Program-made: the position numbers and the translations under genes
Origin: Bradyrhizobium campsiandrae
GTDB lineage: Bacteria > Pseudomonadota > Alphaproteobacteria > Rhizobiales > Xanthobacteraceae
NCBI RefSeq assembly: GCF_014529705.1
Contig: NZ_JAANIH010000017.1
Span: 62,001 to 126,000, forward strand
Length of the DNA stretch: 64,000 nucleotides
Direction: 5' to 3'
Shown here: piece after piece, positions 1 to 7,629 of the stretch
How the letters are laid out: every line of letters starts with the position of its first letter
Numbering within the stretch: the first letter of the stretch is position 1
Notes under the pieces: generated by a model
Database searches by the model: none
Told to the model about the DNA's origin: nothing
Seen by the model: the letters and a program-made list of their open reading frames with translations, nothing else

Positions 1-1
1 T

Positions 2-541
2 CGCATTCTCGTCGAGCTCCGGCAGGCCGGGACATCGGCCCGCAGCGACGTCCGGCAGTTGCAGCGCCGGCATTTCGATTGGATGGCTGCCATGCCGCCG
101 ACGCTGCGCTATCGCGAGCAGGTGTTTCTCTGCCACGCGAGCCCTGCGGATGACGCCGCCTTCTGGCTCGATCAGATCGCAACTGACGGCAGCGTCGGTC
201 CCAGCCCGCTCCAGATGATCGAGGCCGGCGCCGCGGGCATCGACGCGGAGCTCATTCTCTGCGGACACACGCACATTCCGCGCGTGGTCCGCCTGAGGAA
301 CGGGCGAATGGTCGTCAATCCCGGCAGCGTCGGACTGCCCGGCTACGATGGGCGGACGCCTGTTCCCTATGTGGTCGAGGTCGGCACGCCCCATGCCTGT
401 TACGCCGTCCTGGAGCGCACCAGCGCCGGATGGTCGGCAACGATCCGCTACGTGCCCTACGACAGCACGGCGATGGCGGCCCTCGCCCGCGACAAGGGCA
501 TGCCGGTGTGGGGAAACGCGATCGCTACGGGCTGGGTGTAG
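2..541 (+). CDS. Metallophosphoesterase, 5'-truncated by the window edge
   Basis: The reading frame is open from the first bases of the window, so the N-terminal part, including the first metal-binding motifs, is missing; about 179 residues remain. Two late motifs of calcineurin-like phosphoesterases are visible: CGHTHIPR (metal-binding GHTH) and VVNPGSVGLP, the NPGS motif typical of the YfcE/diadenosine tetraphosphatase-like group. It is probably a cytoplasmic phosphodiesterase or phosphatase with two metals. The substrate cannot be told from this half. A TTG at 59 is in frame but the homology clearly runs upstream of it, so it is not the start. Confidence 0.8.
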   Translation, partial: RILVELRQAGTSARSDVRQLQRRHFDWMAAMPPTLRYREQVFLCHASPADDAAFWLDQIATDGSVGPSPLQMIEAGAAGIDAELILCGHTHIPRVVRLRNGRMVVNPGSVGLPGYDGRTPVPYVVEVGTPHACYAVLERTSAGWSATIRYVPYDSTAMAALARDKGMPVWGNAIATGWV

Positions 542-702
542 GGCTATCGCATATGGGCGTTTTGAGCGACCTGGGATGCGCCGCAGGGAAGCTGCTCCGC
601 ACATCGGCTTTTTAACCGAAGGCAGGCTGCCCGTGACGAAGCACGTTCCCACCCTGTCGGCATTGGGCTAAATTGCCCTCCATCGGGCTGAGGGGGTCGT
701 GC

Positions 703-1671
703 ATGCGGCGGCGGGACTTTCTGGTGACGGTCGGCGGAATTGCGGCTTCGCCATTTGCTGTCAGGGCACAGCAAAAGACCAGGCTGCCGGTTGTCGGATT
801 CATGGGCGCGGCCACGCCTGCCGCGTGGAGCCCCTGGACATCGGCATTCGCCCGGCGCCTGGAAGAGCTTGGCTGGATCGACGGCAAGACGGTCAGGATC
901 GAGTATCGTTGGGCCGAAGGAAGCGAAGAGCGTTACGATCAGATCGGCGCAGAGTTCGTCAGGCTCGGTGCCAACGTTCTTGTCGCGGTGGGCGGGGATG
1001 CCGCCAGGAAAGCCACCTCGACAATTCCCATCGTGGTTGCCTTGATGTCGGACCCGGTCGGGACCGGTCTTGTGTCCAGTCTCGCGCGACCGGGCGGCAA
1101 TCTCACCGGGATGTCCATACAATCCACCGACCTTGCGGGGAAACGGATCGAGCTCTTGAAGGAAGCGATCCCCACGCTCAAGCGTTTTGCGATCCTGGCC
1201 TACGTCGATTATGCCGGAACCGTGCGTGACGTCGAAGCCATTCATGCCATCAGCAAGAACATCGATGTCATGGCCGTCACCATCCCCATCCATCGTGCAA
1301 GTGACATCGAGCCCGCGTTCGGAACGCTCGATCTTCAAGTGCAGGCGATGTACGTGCCCCCGAACATCCTGGTCAACACCAACCGCGTTCTCATCAACCA
1401 GCTCGCTCAAAGGCGCCGCTTGCCGACCTTGCATGGCTTTCGAGAATACGTCGACAGCGGTGGATTGATGTCCTACGGGCCCAACACGGCCAATCTGTTC
1501 CGGCGCGCTGCCGAATATGTCGACAAGATCCTGCGAGGAGCAAGGCCCGATGACCTGCCTGTCGAGCAGCCGACCGAGTTCGATCTGGTCGTCAACCTCA
1601 AGACAGCCAGGGCGATCGGCTTCGAGTTCTCTACGTCGTTCCTGGCGCGTGCGGACGAAGTGATCGAATAG
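703..1671 (+). CDS. ABC transporter substrate-binding protein (ABC_sub_bind family)
   Basis: Protein of 322 residues starting MRRRDFLVTVGG, with an arginine-rich Tat-like signal ending near AVRAQQ. The body follows the family common in Bradyrhizobium: P-VVGFMG near the mature N-terminus, a LEELGWIDGKTVRIEYRWA segment, LVSSLARPGGNLTG, and a C-terminal PVEQPTEFDLVVNLKTARAIG. Members are annotated as ABC-type periplasmic binding proteins of unknown ligand. The ATG at 703 is preceded by a GAGGGGG Shine-Dalgarno; an in-frame earlier start would add residues before the signal peptide. No permease or ATPase gene is adjacent, so it is an orphan binding protein. Confidence 0.85.
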   Translation: MRRRDFLVTVGGIAASPFAVRAQQKTRLPVVGFMGAATPAAWSPWTSAFARRLEELGWIDGKTVRIEYRWAEGSEERYDQIGAEFVRLGANVLVAVGGDAARKATSTIPIVVALMSDPVGTGLVSSLARPGGNLTGMSIQSTDLAGKRIELLKEAIPTLKRFAILAYVDYAGTVRDVEAIHAISKNIDVMAVTIPIHRASDIEPAFGTLDLQVQAMYVPPNILVNTNRVLINQLAQRRRLPTLHGFREYVDSGGLMSYGPNTANLFRRAAEYVDKILRGARPDDLPVEQPTEFDLVVNLKTARAIGFEFSTSFLARADEVIE

Positions 1672-1841
1672 CTCACTTGCGCTGTCAGGCTATGCTCGAA
1701 TTGAGCTTCTCGCGAACTGTGGCCTCCCCTGTTGCGCAGGGTAATCACATGTGTTGCGCGATGCGGCGGCATCGGCACTGGGGCTCCCTTTCCCGCAAGC
1801 AAGCAGGTGAGGGCGCGCAAGCTCTCGTGCGATCCACATTC

Positions 1842-2759
1842 CTACGGCACCCGCTTGATCTCGCCTGAGCCCGACACGTGCGAATTGATCCGCGCCACGC
1901 TACCGTGCAGTTTCACGACACCACTGCCGGAGACCGAGATATCGGCATCCTGGCGCGGCGCGAGGTCGACGTCGCCGCTGCCGTGGATTTTCACGCTGGC
2001 TTGTTCGGTGACCAGCCCGCCGAGATCGGCGCGGCCGGAGCCGGCAGATTCGAGCGACACCTCATGGGCCGTTCCGCTGGCGGTCACGACGCTGCTGCCG
2101 TGCATGACGATGCGCAGCGCGTCCTGCTTGAGATCGGCGAGCTTGAGCTTCGTGCTGCCCGACAAATTCACGTTGGTCTTTTGCGCGACAAGCCGGCCGA
2201 AATCGGCTCGGCCGGAACCGGAGGCATCGAACCACAACTCCTTCGCTTCCCCGCTTGCCGTCACGACGCTGCTGCCGTGCGCGGTGACGCGCAGCTCATC
2301 CTGCTTGATGTCGGAGAGGCTGAGTTCGCCCGAGCCGTTCAGCGTCCACGCCGTGACTGCAGGGCCGGAGAGCTGGACCACGAGATCGCTCGCGGGAAAG
2401 CAGTCAACCAGGTGGTCCCATTCCACCGTGTCCCATTCCAGCGTGCCGTCGTGCAGGCGCACATGGCTGACCAGGTCAGCATCCCCGCTGACGCTGGCCT
2501 GCGGCTTGGGTCCAGGCTGATAGCGCACCTGCGCCGGAATTCTGATCTTGACGGCATCGCTCCCGGTCCATTCGAGATCGACGGTGCGACGCTCGCCAGA
2601 ACCGGTCGCTTTCGCCGAAGCACAGGTTCGCAACGTTCCGGCCCAGGATCGGTGGTCACCGTCGATCCATTCCGTTGCCGAGGCCAGAATCGTGATGACC
2701 GCGCATGCCGCGGCAATGCTCAGCGACACCATTGCGATCCCCAATAGACGTCCGCGCAT
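1842..2759 (-). CDS. DUF2807/GIN-domain exported protein
   Basis: Protein of 305 residues with an N-terminal hydrophobic signal/anchor (about residues 5-27). A repetitive beta-rich body follows, with recurring SGSG, HGSSVVTASG and LSLSDIKQDELRV-like units, about four rungs, as expected of the GIN/DUF2807 putative adhesin-head fold. It would be periplasmic or anchored outside the inner membrane. It is the last gene of a three-gene unit (PadR regulator, DUF1700, this gene), 18 bp after the DUF1700 stop. DUF2807 proteins often sit with DUF1700/PadR genes, so an envelope-linked role under PadR control is reasonable; the molecular function is unknown. Confidence 0.75.
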   Translation of the reverse strand: MRGRLLGIAMVSLSIAAACAVITILASATEWIDGDHRSWAGTLRTCASAKATGSGERRTVDLEWTGSDAVKIRIPAQVRYQPGPKPQASVSGDADLVSHVRLHDGTLEWDTVEWDHLVDCFPASDLVVQLSGPAVTAWTLNGSGELSLSDIKQDELRVTAHGSSVVTASGEAKELWFDASGSGRADFGRLVAQKTNVNLSGSTKLKLADLKQDALRIVMHGSSVVTASGTAHEVSLESAGSGRADLGGLVTEQASVKIHGSGDVDLAPRQDADISVSGSGVVKLHGSVARINSHVSGSGEIKRVP

Positions 2760-2777
2760 GACTCTCCTCCTATCTTG

Positions 2778-3350
2778 TTAAGTCGGGTCTTGTTCCGGTT
2801 TGAGCAGCCGGTAGTGCAGCCGGGCGTAATTCCCGAGCATCTTCACTGCGCCGTCGAGCGCCAGCAGCAGGAGTGCGCCAATTCCGGCGCTGCCGGCGAT
2901 CAGCCCGATGCCGGCCACCGCGCGGAGCAGCATCGCGGCGATCGAGGCAAAGTGCCCGATCTTCACGAGGCTCACCAGCAATCCGATTCCGGCGATGCCG
3001 AGCGCGAAGACGACGAGGCCGATCACCAGCATGATGAGGCCGACAGTGAACAACAGCGGCAGGAGGAACAGAACATCGACCGTGGCCAGCCCTCCGAGCG
3101 CGAGCAGAGCGGCGGCGGAGTTGCCCGGACTGCGGTGATTTTCCCAGTGCCGCAGCCCGGTCTCGGCGCGCAGTTCGCGCGCTAGTCGCCTGGGGTCACC
3201 GAGCGCGGCTGCTACATCGGTCTCGCTTCGCCCGGATGCCTCGGCTTCGTCGAAATAGGACATGTAGTCGGCGAGGATGTCGTCGATCTCCCGCGCTGGA
3301 AGTCCGGCGAGCCCGTCATTGAGAATGGTCAAGAAGGCGACGCGGTTCAT
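2778..3350 (-). CDS. DUF1700 (HAAS domain) membrane protein
   Basis: Protein of 190 residues. The first 70 residues form a soluble helical domain (ILNDGLAGLPAREIDDILADY, then [19 protein letters not shown]) typical of HAAS/DUF1700 signalling domains, which are found fused to or beside PadR regulators. Residues about 80-175 hold four or so hydrophobic helices, ending in a charged tail. It lies in the inner membrane. Its ATG lies directly against the stop codon of the padR-like gene, so the two are translationally coupled. By analogy with other PadR/HAAS pairs it may sense an envelope state and act with the regulator; this is inference. Confidence 0.75.
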   Translation of the reverse strand: MNRVAFLTILNDGLAGLPAREIDDILADYMSYFDEAEASGRSETDVAAALGDPRRLARELRAETGLRHWENHRSPGNSAAALLALGGLATVDVLFLLPLLFTVGLIMLVIGLVVFALGIAGIGLLVSLVKIGHFASIAAMLLRAVAGIGLIAGSAGIGALLLLALDGAVKMLGNYARLHYRLLKPEQDPT

Positions 3351-3674
3351 TCAGCGCTCTCCCAGCAACTGGTTGACGGCATCTGTGAACGCCCGCCACT
3401 CGCGCTTCTGCGCTGCATAGGCAGCACGGCCGGTGGCGGTAAGACGATAGTATTTGCGAGGCGGGCCGCTGTTCGATTCGGCGAGGCGTGTTTCGACGAG
3501 CCTGTCGTCCTGCATCCGTCGCATCAGGGGGTAGATCGTTCCTTCTCCCATGCCGACGCCGGCCGCGAGCGCACTGGCAATTTCATAGGCGTAGCTTTCG
3601 CCGCGCGCCAGCAGCGCCAGCACGCACAGTTCGAGTGCACCCTTCTTGAGCTGGACTTGGATCTGTTCGGTCAT
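3351..3674 (-). CDS. PadR family transcriptional regulator
   Basis: Protein of 107 residues made almost entirely of a PadR-type winged helix: LKKGALELCVLALLARGESYAYEIASAL, then GEGTIYPLMRRMQDDRLVETR, then GPPRKYYRLTATGRAAY. This is the short PadR class with the C-terminal dimerising helix only. It heads the PadR-DUF1700-DUF2807 operon, and two direct repeats plus a palindrome lie 33-62 bp upstream of its start, suggesting autorepression. The ligand is not evident. Confidence 0.9.
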   Translation of the reverse strand: MTEQIQVQLKKGALELCVLALLARGESYAYEIASALAAGVGMGEGTIYPLMRRMQDDRLVETRLAESNSGPPRKYYRLTATGRAAYAAQKREWRAFTDAVNQLLGER

Positions 3675-3706
3675 GGCAACTGCGCGGTGGGCCGTGCCAG
3701 AGAGTA

Positions 3707-3736
3707 TATTGCAAGGTACCTTTTATTGCAAGGTAC
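3707..3736 (-). promoter_or_regulatory. Candidate PadR operator
   Basis: Two copies of the 13-base word TATTGCAAGGTAC (3707-3719 and 3724-3736), start to start 17 bp apart, overlap the perfect 10-bp palindrome AAGGTACCTT at 3713-3722. The array sits where the core promoter of the PadR operon should be. Autoregulation from such repeats is common in PadR systems; no experiment is implied. Confidence 0.5.
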
Positions 3737-3882
3737 ACATTCGCGAAAGACGGCAGCCGGTGATTGTAGGCACGGCCGGCGCCATCACGTTTGCTTTAGG
3801 GAAAGAATGCTGCGGCTATCGTATGCGGAAGACGAGTGGGCATCGCTGATGGATTTCCCAGGGATTGTCGGCGGGTTCGGTT

Positions 3883-3999
3883 TTCCCGCTTGCGGGAGAG
3901 GCCGAGAGCCGGGCGACGCGAAGCATCGTCCCGCGCGGGGCGGGTGAGGGTTCTTTCCTCTTGGGGATTGTCCCGTTATGGACACACCCTCTCCCCAAC
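3883..3999. repeat. Rhizobial palindromic intergenic repeat
   Basis: It starts with TTCCCGCTTGCGGGA, a hairpin, continues through GGGTGAGGGTT, and ends with ACACCCTCTCCCC. This mix of short inverted segments resembles dispersed intergenic palindromes in Bradyrhizobium genomes. It fills much of the 418-bp gap between the PadR operon and the CHAT gene; I saw no gene in the rest of that gap. Confidence 0.5.
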
Positions 4000-4093
4000 T
4001 TAAAGTTCGATCCGAGTAGCGTCGACAGTCGAGCTCTCGCACTGATTGGCAATCTGTCTCATCTTGGCTGCCCCTTGGTTGGATCGAATATAT

Positions 4094-4906
4094 TTAGAGG
4101 AGCTTCCTGTCTTCAGGATCGATCAACATGATCTTTGCGGGGGTGACGCCCTTTTTGCACAGGAGTACAGGCGTATCTGCTTCCTCAATCCCTTCGAGTA
4201 AGAGTGCAGCCTTTCCCTGTTCATAGGCCTGCTCAATAGACTCGCCGAATCCGATCGCGCGATAGAAGGAGGAGGCAAATACGATCGCCGCGTGGTCGCC
4301 GATATCCCGCGTCATCCCGATTGCGCATTCGATAGGGCCAGGGCCGGTGATCGCCTCGGCTTGCCCTAGAGTGGAGCATGCATTCAGAACAACGAGACGA
4401 ATGTTGCGTTTTAGCGTGCGGAAAAGCTGGACCAGCGCCCTCTTGCTGACGAGCTTAGGTTCACCATGCTTATCAAGAAACTTTAACTCCTCGGTGGAGT
4501 TGCCATGGCCACTGAAATGTACGACGTGAGGCCTGTGCTGGTTCAGCGCTTGAAGTAAATCATCTGGACGGGCCGCCAACGCCGTGATGAACTCGATAGA
4601 GTCGCGATGCGCGCTCTTCGAGATCTTCTCTTGAATCTCTCGCGCCTCTTCGCTCAGATCAAGGGAAGCTGTTCCGCTAGGATTAGCGGACAAGAACAGG
4701 ACCTTGAGTTTAGGGGGCGTCGGTCCCTGCCCTGTTGCCCGGGGAGGCGCAACAACCTTTTCGACGAACAACTGAATGGTCAGATGTATTGGAGCTGCGG
4801 GTGGCGGTAGAGCCATCTTGCGTGATGGGTGCTTCTTGCGTGATGGGTGCTTCGCCTTTTGAGGTCGCTTGGTCTTTCGCGCCCTCTTTGCCGGCCCCCG
4901 AGGCAT
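4094..4906 (-). CDS. CHAT-domain caspase-like protease
   Basis: Protein of 270 residues. Residues 1-31 are a lysine/arginine-rich low-complexity tail with two perfect KHPSRK units. Residues about 66-245 form a CHAT (caspase HetF-associated) peptidase domain: KVLFLSANP, then the catalytic His in HVVHFSGHG (His134) and the catalytic Cys in LVVLNACST (Cys177), then GMTRDIGDHAAIVFASSFYRAIGFG and an SIEQAYEQG segment. Both dyad residues are intact. It is cytoplasmic, with no membrane segment. It lies 4 bp downstream of a small ribbon-helix-helix-like gene, so the two form an operon, in a stretch visibly AT-richer than its surroundings. CHAT proteases serve in bacterial conflict and cell-death systems; that role here is inference. 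Start is coupled to the upstream stop. Confidence 0.85.
   Translation of the reverse strand: MPRGPAKRARKTKRPQKAKHPSRKKHPSRKMALPPPAAPIHLTIQLFVEKVVAPPRATGQGPTPPKLKVLFLSANPSGTASLDLSEEAREIQEKISKSAHRDSIEFITALAARPDDLLQALNQHRPHVVHFSGHGNSTEELKFLDKHGEPKLVSKRALVQLFRTLKRNIRLVVLNACSTLGQAEAITGPGPIECAIGMTRDIGDHAAIVFASSFYRAIGFGESIEQAYEQGKAALLLEGIEEADTPVLLCKKGVTPAKIMLIDPEDRKLL
4818..4853. repeat. Perfect tandem 18-bp duplication inside the CHAT gene
   Basis: Two perfect head-to-tail 18-bp units (4818-4835 and 4836-4853). On the coding strand they add a second KHPSRK hexapeptide to the basic tail. Eighteen bases keep the frame, so copy number can change by slippage without breaking the gene. Confidence 0.85.
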
Positions 4907-4910
4907 TCGT

Positions 4911-5177
4911 CTACTTGCCCGAGGATTTAGCCCTGCCGCCCATTGTCGCGACGACCCTTACGTCGTCCAGTGAAGGCATATGAAGCTCGCGGTAGTTCTT
5001 CGATGAATTGTCGATGGCGGCAATCGTATTTCCGCGCTTTCGCTCGTTTACGGCCCACTGAAAGAGGGTCAAAGCATTGTTGAACAGATCCTTCTTCGTT
5101 GAAAAACCGCATTCTTCCATAAGCAATTCAATCGCTCTGAGCTTCTGCTCTGCAACGTCGATTTGAAGTCTCGGCAT
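4911..5177 (-). CDS. Small ribbon-helix-helix-like protein, partner of the CHAT protease
   Basis: Protein of 88 residues: a short strand (PRLQIDV), a helix (AEQKLRAIELLMEECG), an ST turn, a second helix (KKDLFNNALTLFQWAVNERKRG), then a tail with AIDNSSKNYRELHMPSLDDV. The strand-helix-helix order and size fit a ribbon-helix-helix/MetJ-Arc-like fold, and the LFNNALTL core looks well conserved. The start has a strong AGGAGAAG Shine-Dalgarno 7 bases upstream. It is first in a two-gene unit with the CHAT protease. It might be a DNA-binding autoregulator, an antitoxin-like partner or an adaptor; the sequence does not decide between these. Confidence 0.6.
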   Translation of the reverse strand: MPRLQIDVAEQKLRAIELLMEECGFSTKKDLFNNALTLFQWAVNERKRGNTIAAIDNSSKNYRELHMPSLDDVRVVATMGGRAKSSGK

Positions 5178-5871
5178 TCAACTTCTCCTGCAAATGTGGG
5201 CGGTCCAGTTCGAAAACACGTCCTACTCTTCTACCACTCGAACATCCTCAACCCACACGTCAGGCTCTAGAATAATGTCGCCCGGATTTTCATCCCGGCG
5301 CAGGTTACCAAGGGGTCTTTCTTCGGAGGTAGTTGCCGGCTGGTCATCGGACATTGGTTACAAGCAATCCCGTCAACAAGAACAACGGAACCGTAGCAGT
5401 ATCCCAATTCTACTGACAAGTCGGCCATGCAACCAAAAATAGACCTCGTTTTATACTCCGCCTAGCCTCAATTTGCGAGTATCTTTCGATGCAGTTAACA
5501 AATTCGTAATTTCGGGTCAAGTTCCGGAGAGAGTGATCATTCAGTTGCAACTAATGGTGATTACTTTGAAATGTCAGGCATTTTCAGTTTTGTTGCTGCT
5601 CTGCAACACGAAAGAAAAAATCCGGTTTTGCACAGACCGGCACATTCAACAAACACACGCGCGCTTAGCGAGATGTGGAGTGCTTAGCCAGGATGTGCAC
5701 CCTAATGACGTATCGGTCATTGTCGTGGTGCTGGCCGGAGATGCCGCAGCGCTTGATCCCGATAGCGGTGAGGGTGCCCGGACGACCCAGTCGGTTTCGG
5801 CGAAGGCACCATCGGATTGAAACGCGCGCGTGCACGGCCGCTCTCGCAAGCCACGGGGGCCGCGAACGAGA
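5178..5871. other. 694-bp AT-richer intergenic stretch, no gene seen
   Basis: About 5180-5660 is clearly less GC-rich than the neighbouring genes, as is the CHAT gene pair. Open frames here, including one at 5473-5820, have no coding character that I recognise, no convincing ribosome-binding site and no matching family. It may carry the promoter of the CHAT pair at its left end and remnants of transferred DNA. Confidence 0.5.
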
Positions 5872-6228
5872 CTATTGCCCGGCTTCCGCCAGCAGCGCCG
5901 TCGGGTAGACCGGCTTGTTGAAGAACTTTGCGCCGGCCGGCAGCGGCCGCGGCAGGGGACGACCCGAGATCACGATGATCCGCGCGTCGGCGTTCTGCTG
6001 CCGCGCGAGGTGAGCGAGATCCACGCCATCCATGGTGCCGGCCAGGTTGATGTCGGTCACGATCAGCGACGGGTGCCGTGCCTTCAGCGCCAAGGCGGCG
6101 GTCTCGGCATCCTCACATTGCAGCACCTCGAAATTGCGCTGTTCGAGCAGCAGCGCGAGCATCTCGCGCTGGATGTCGTCGTCCTCGACGACGAGCGCGG
6201 TCGGCCGGATCGACTTTGACTGGGGCAC
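5872..6228 (-). CDS. Single-domain response regulator (CheY-like receiver)
   Basis: Protein of 118 residues consisting only of a receiver domain: acidic pocket VVEDDD (about residues 13-18), phospho-acceptor Asp59 in LIVTDINLAG, the Ser88 switch position in IVISGRP, and Lys105 in FFNKP. With no output domain it must work by protein contacts. No histidine kinase gene is adjacent. The start is a GTG behind a GAGG ribosome-binding site. It may take part in a phosphorelay or stress response; the partner is unknown. Confidence 0.88.
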   Translation of the reverse strand: MPQSKSIRPTALVVEDDDIQREMLALLLEQRNFEVLQCEDAETAALALKARHPSLIVTDINLAGTMDGVDLAHLARQQNADARIIVISGRPLPRPLPAGAKFFNKPVYPTALLAEAGQ

Positions 6229-6237
6229 GATTGCACC

Positions 6238-6600
6238 TCACTTGTTGTCAATTGCTAAGTGCGAAGGGGAGGAATCCGTTCCCGGCGCACGGTATTCGGT
6301 CTCGCGCTCGTGAGGGCTGCGGATGGCTTCCGCAGCCGCGGGCAGCCTGCGCAGCAGATCCTCAGCTTCTTCAAGCACGGCGCGCACGAACTGCCGTTCC
6401 TCGATCGCCTCGCCGGTGAAATAACCATGCTTGAAGGCATTGCCGTTTCCAAATGGCGCGCCCGATCCCCATGCGCCGCCGTGCATGCGGCAGCGCGCCT
6501 TGCCACGCAGGGCCGGGGCGCGGCAGGTTTCGCCGTTGCGCGTTCGCGCGCCGCAACGCGGGCTTGCCCGCATCGCGCCGGTGTTGCGGGGGTGGCTCAT
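6238..6600 (-). CDS. HGG-motif zinc-binding-like small protein
   Basis: Protein of 120 residues. The N-terminal half has CGARTRNGETCRAPALRGKARC followed by RMHGGAWGSGAPFGNGNAFKHG. This is the conserved cysteine array plus HGG...G-P-GN-NA-KHG signature of a small protein family frequent in rhizobia and in phage-related regions. The Cys and His residues suggest a bound zinc ion. The C-terminal half is helical and acidic. Its ATG overlaps the stop codon of the preceding gene by four bases (ATGA), so the two are co-translated. Biochemical function is unknown. Confidence 0.6.
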   Translation of the reverse strand: MSHPRNTGAMRASPRCGARTRNGETCRAPALRGKARCRMHGGAWGSGAPFGNGNAFKHGYFTGEAIEERQFVRAVLEEAEDLLRRLPAAAEAIRSPHERETEYRAPGTDSSPSHLAIDNK

Positions 6601-7193
6601 GCGGTGACGGCGTCCGCCGGCGCGGGCTGCGCGGCGATCAGGGCCGCGTGCTGCGTGACATGACCGACGACGGCCCTGCCGCCGTCCTGCACCGAGAGGT
6701 TCTGCACCGTGATCGCGCAGGCGCCATTGCTGCGATGGCGGTTCAGGGCCTCCATCATGCCGGCATAGGTGCGGGCCAGACGGGTGAGGGTGCGCGTCAG
6801 GCTCTCCTGCTGCGTCACATCGTCGGTGCAGGCGAGGCGGCAGGCGCAGCGCATCGAAGCGACGTGGATGCTCACCATCTGCGTCGCCAGCATGGCCTCG
6901 AGCGAATCCTTCGGCGTGATGCTCTTGAGCATCGAGACCATGAAGGAGAGATTGCCCTGGTCGGGCTTGCGCGCGACCACGCTGGCTCTCGCCAGCTGGC
7001 CCAGGAGGCCATGCAGCGCGTCGCGGTCGACGGCGCCGAGCGCCTCGGCCAGCAGCCTTTCGCCGCTGCGCGTATCGGGGTGATCGATCACCACGCGCCT
7101 GCGGCGGAGCTTGACCTTCGGGCTTGCGATGATCGGAGCGCGATCGGCTGCCGTGACGGCGGTCGTGTCGTTATGTACCAGGGATGTGGTCAT
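6597..7193 (-). CDS. Conserved hypothetical protein paired with the HGG protein
   Basis: Protein of 198 residues starting MTTSLVHNDTTAV. I chose the ATG at 7193 because it has an AAAGGAT ribosome-binding site and because the upstream in-frame extension runs into an intergenic repeat. The middle is helical (ERLLAEALGAVDRDALHGLLGQLARAS, then LEAMLATQMVSIHVASMRCACRL), and the C-terminus carries ITVQNLSVQDGGRAVVGHV. No signal peptide or membrane segment is seen. It overlaps the HGG gene by 4 bp, so they form a cassette. Similar pairs occur in rhizobial genomes, possibly phage-derived; I do not know the function. Confidence 0.6.
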   Translation of the reverse strand: MTTSLVHNDTTAVTAADRAPIIASPKVKLRRRRVVIDHPDTRSGERLLAEALGAVDRDALHGLLGQLARASVVARKPDQGNLSFMVSMLKSITPKDSLEAMLATQMVSIHVASMRCACRLACTDDVTQQESLTRTLTRLARTYAGMMEALNRHRSNGACAITVQNLSVQDGGRAVVGHVTQHAALIAAQPAPADAVTA

Positions 7194-7374
7194 GGGATAT
7201 CCTTTGCCGGCGCGGGCGCGGGGGTGTGCGGCAAGGAAAGCCGATCCCCCGCCTGCCGAGCGGCGGTTGAAATGTTGGATGTCGATGGCGAGTTTCTCGC
7301 GCGGCCATGCCCACCGTCCCTTACCGGGCGTGACGTGGGCAGTGGCTGAGATCGCGATGATGGCATCATGCTCC

Positions 7375-7477
7375 TGTTTTGCCCGACGGGTCAACGAATT
7401 TTCTGAAATTCCGTAAGTTGCTCCGCACCGATCCTCGCGTCTGACATCGCCGGGTACTGTGCATGGGGTTGTTTTCG
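7375..7477. repeat. Dispersed intergenic element, copy 1
   Basis: Its ends are TGTTTTGCCCGACGGGTCAA (from 7375) and TACTGTGCATGGGGTTGTTT (from 7455). The same ends recur in inverted orientation at 51129-51237: a 23-base exact match at one end and 20 of 21 bases at the other, with divergent spacer. It lies in the 436-bp gap 7194-7629, probably upstream of the HGG cassette; the rest of that gap shows no gene. Confidence 0.7.
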
Positions 7478-7629
7478 TCATTTTGCCTGGATAGCCGCGC
7501 GCACCTGCCGCACGGCGGAATGCCCAAAGCAAACGCGATTGCGAAAATCGCCGTGACCGCTATTCATGACCGGCGAACGCGCCGCACCAACAACAAGCAT
7601 CGGCGGCCTGAGGTCTGGGGAGAGAACCA

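Noticed and set aside
5473..5820. A 115-codon open frame in the AT-richer gap
   Set aside because: No ribosome-binding site and no recognisable protein character; kept as a gene-free stretch.
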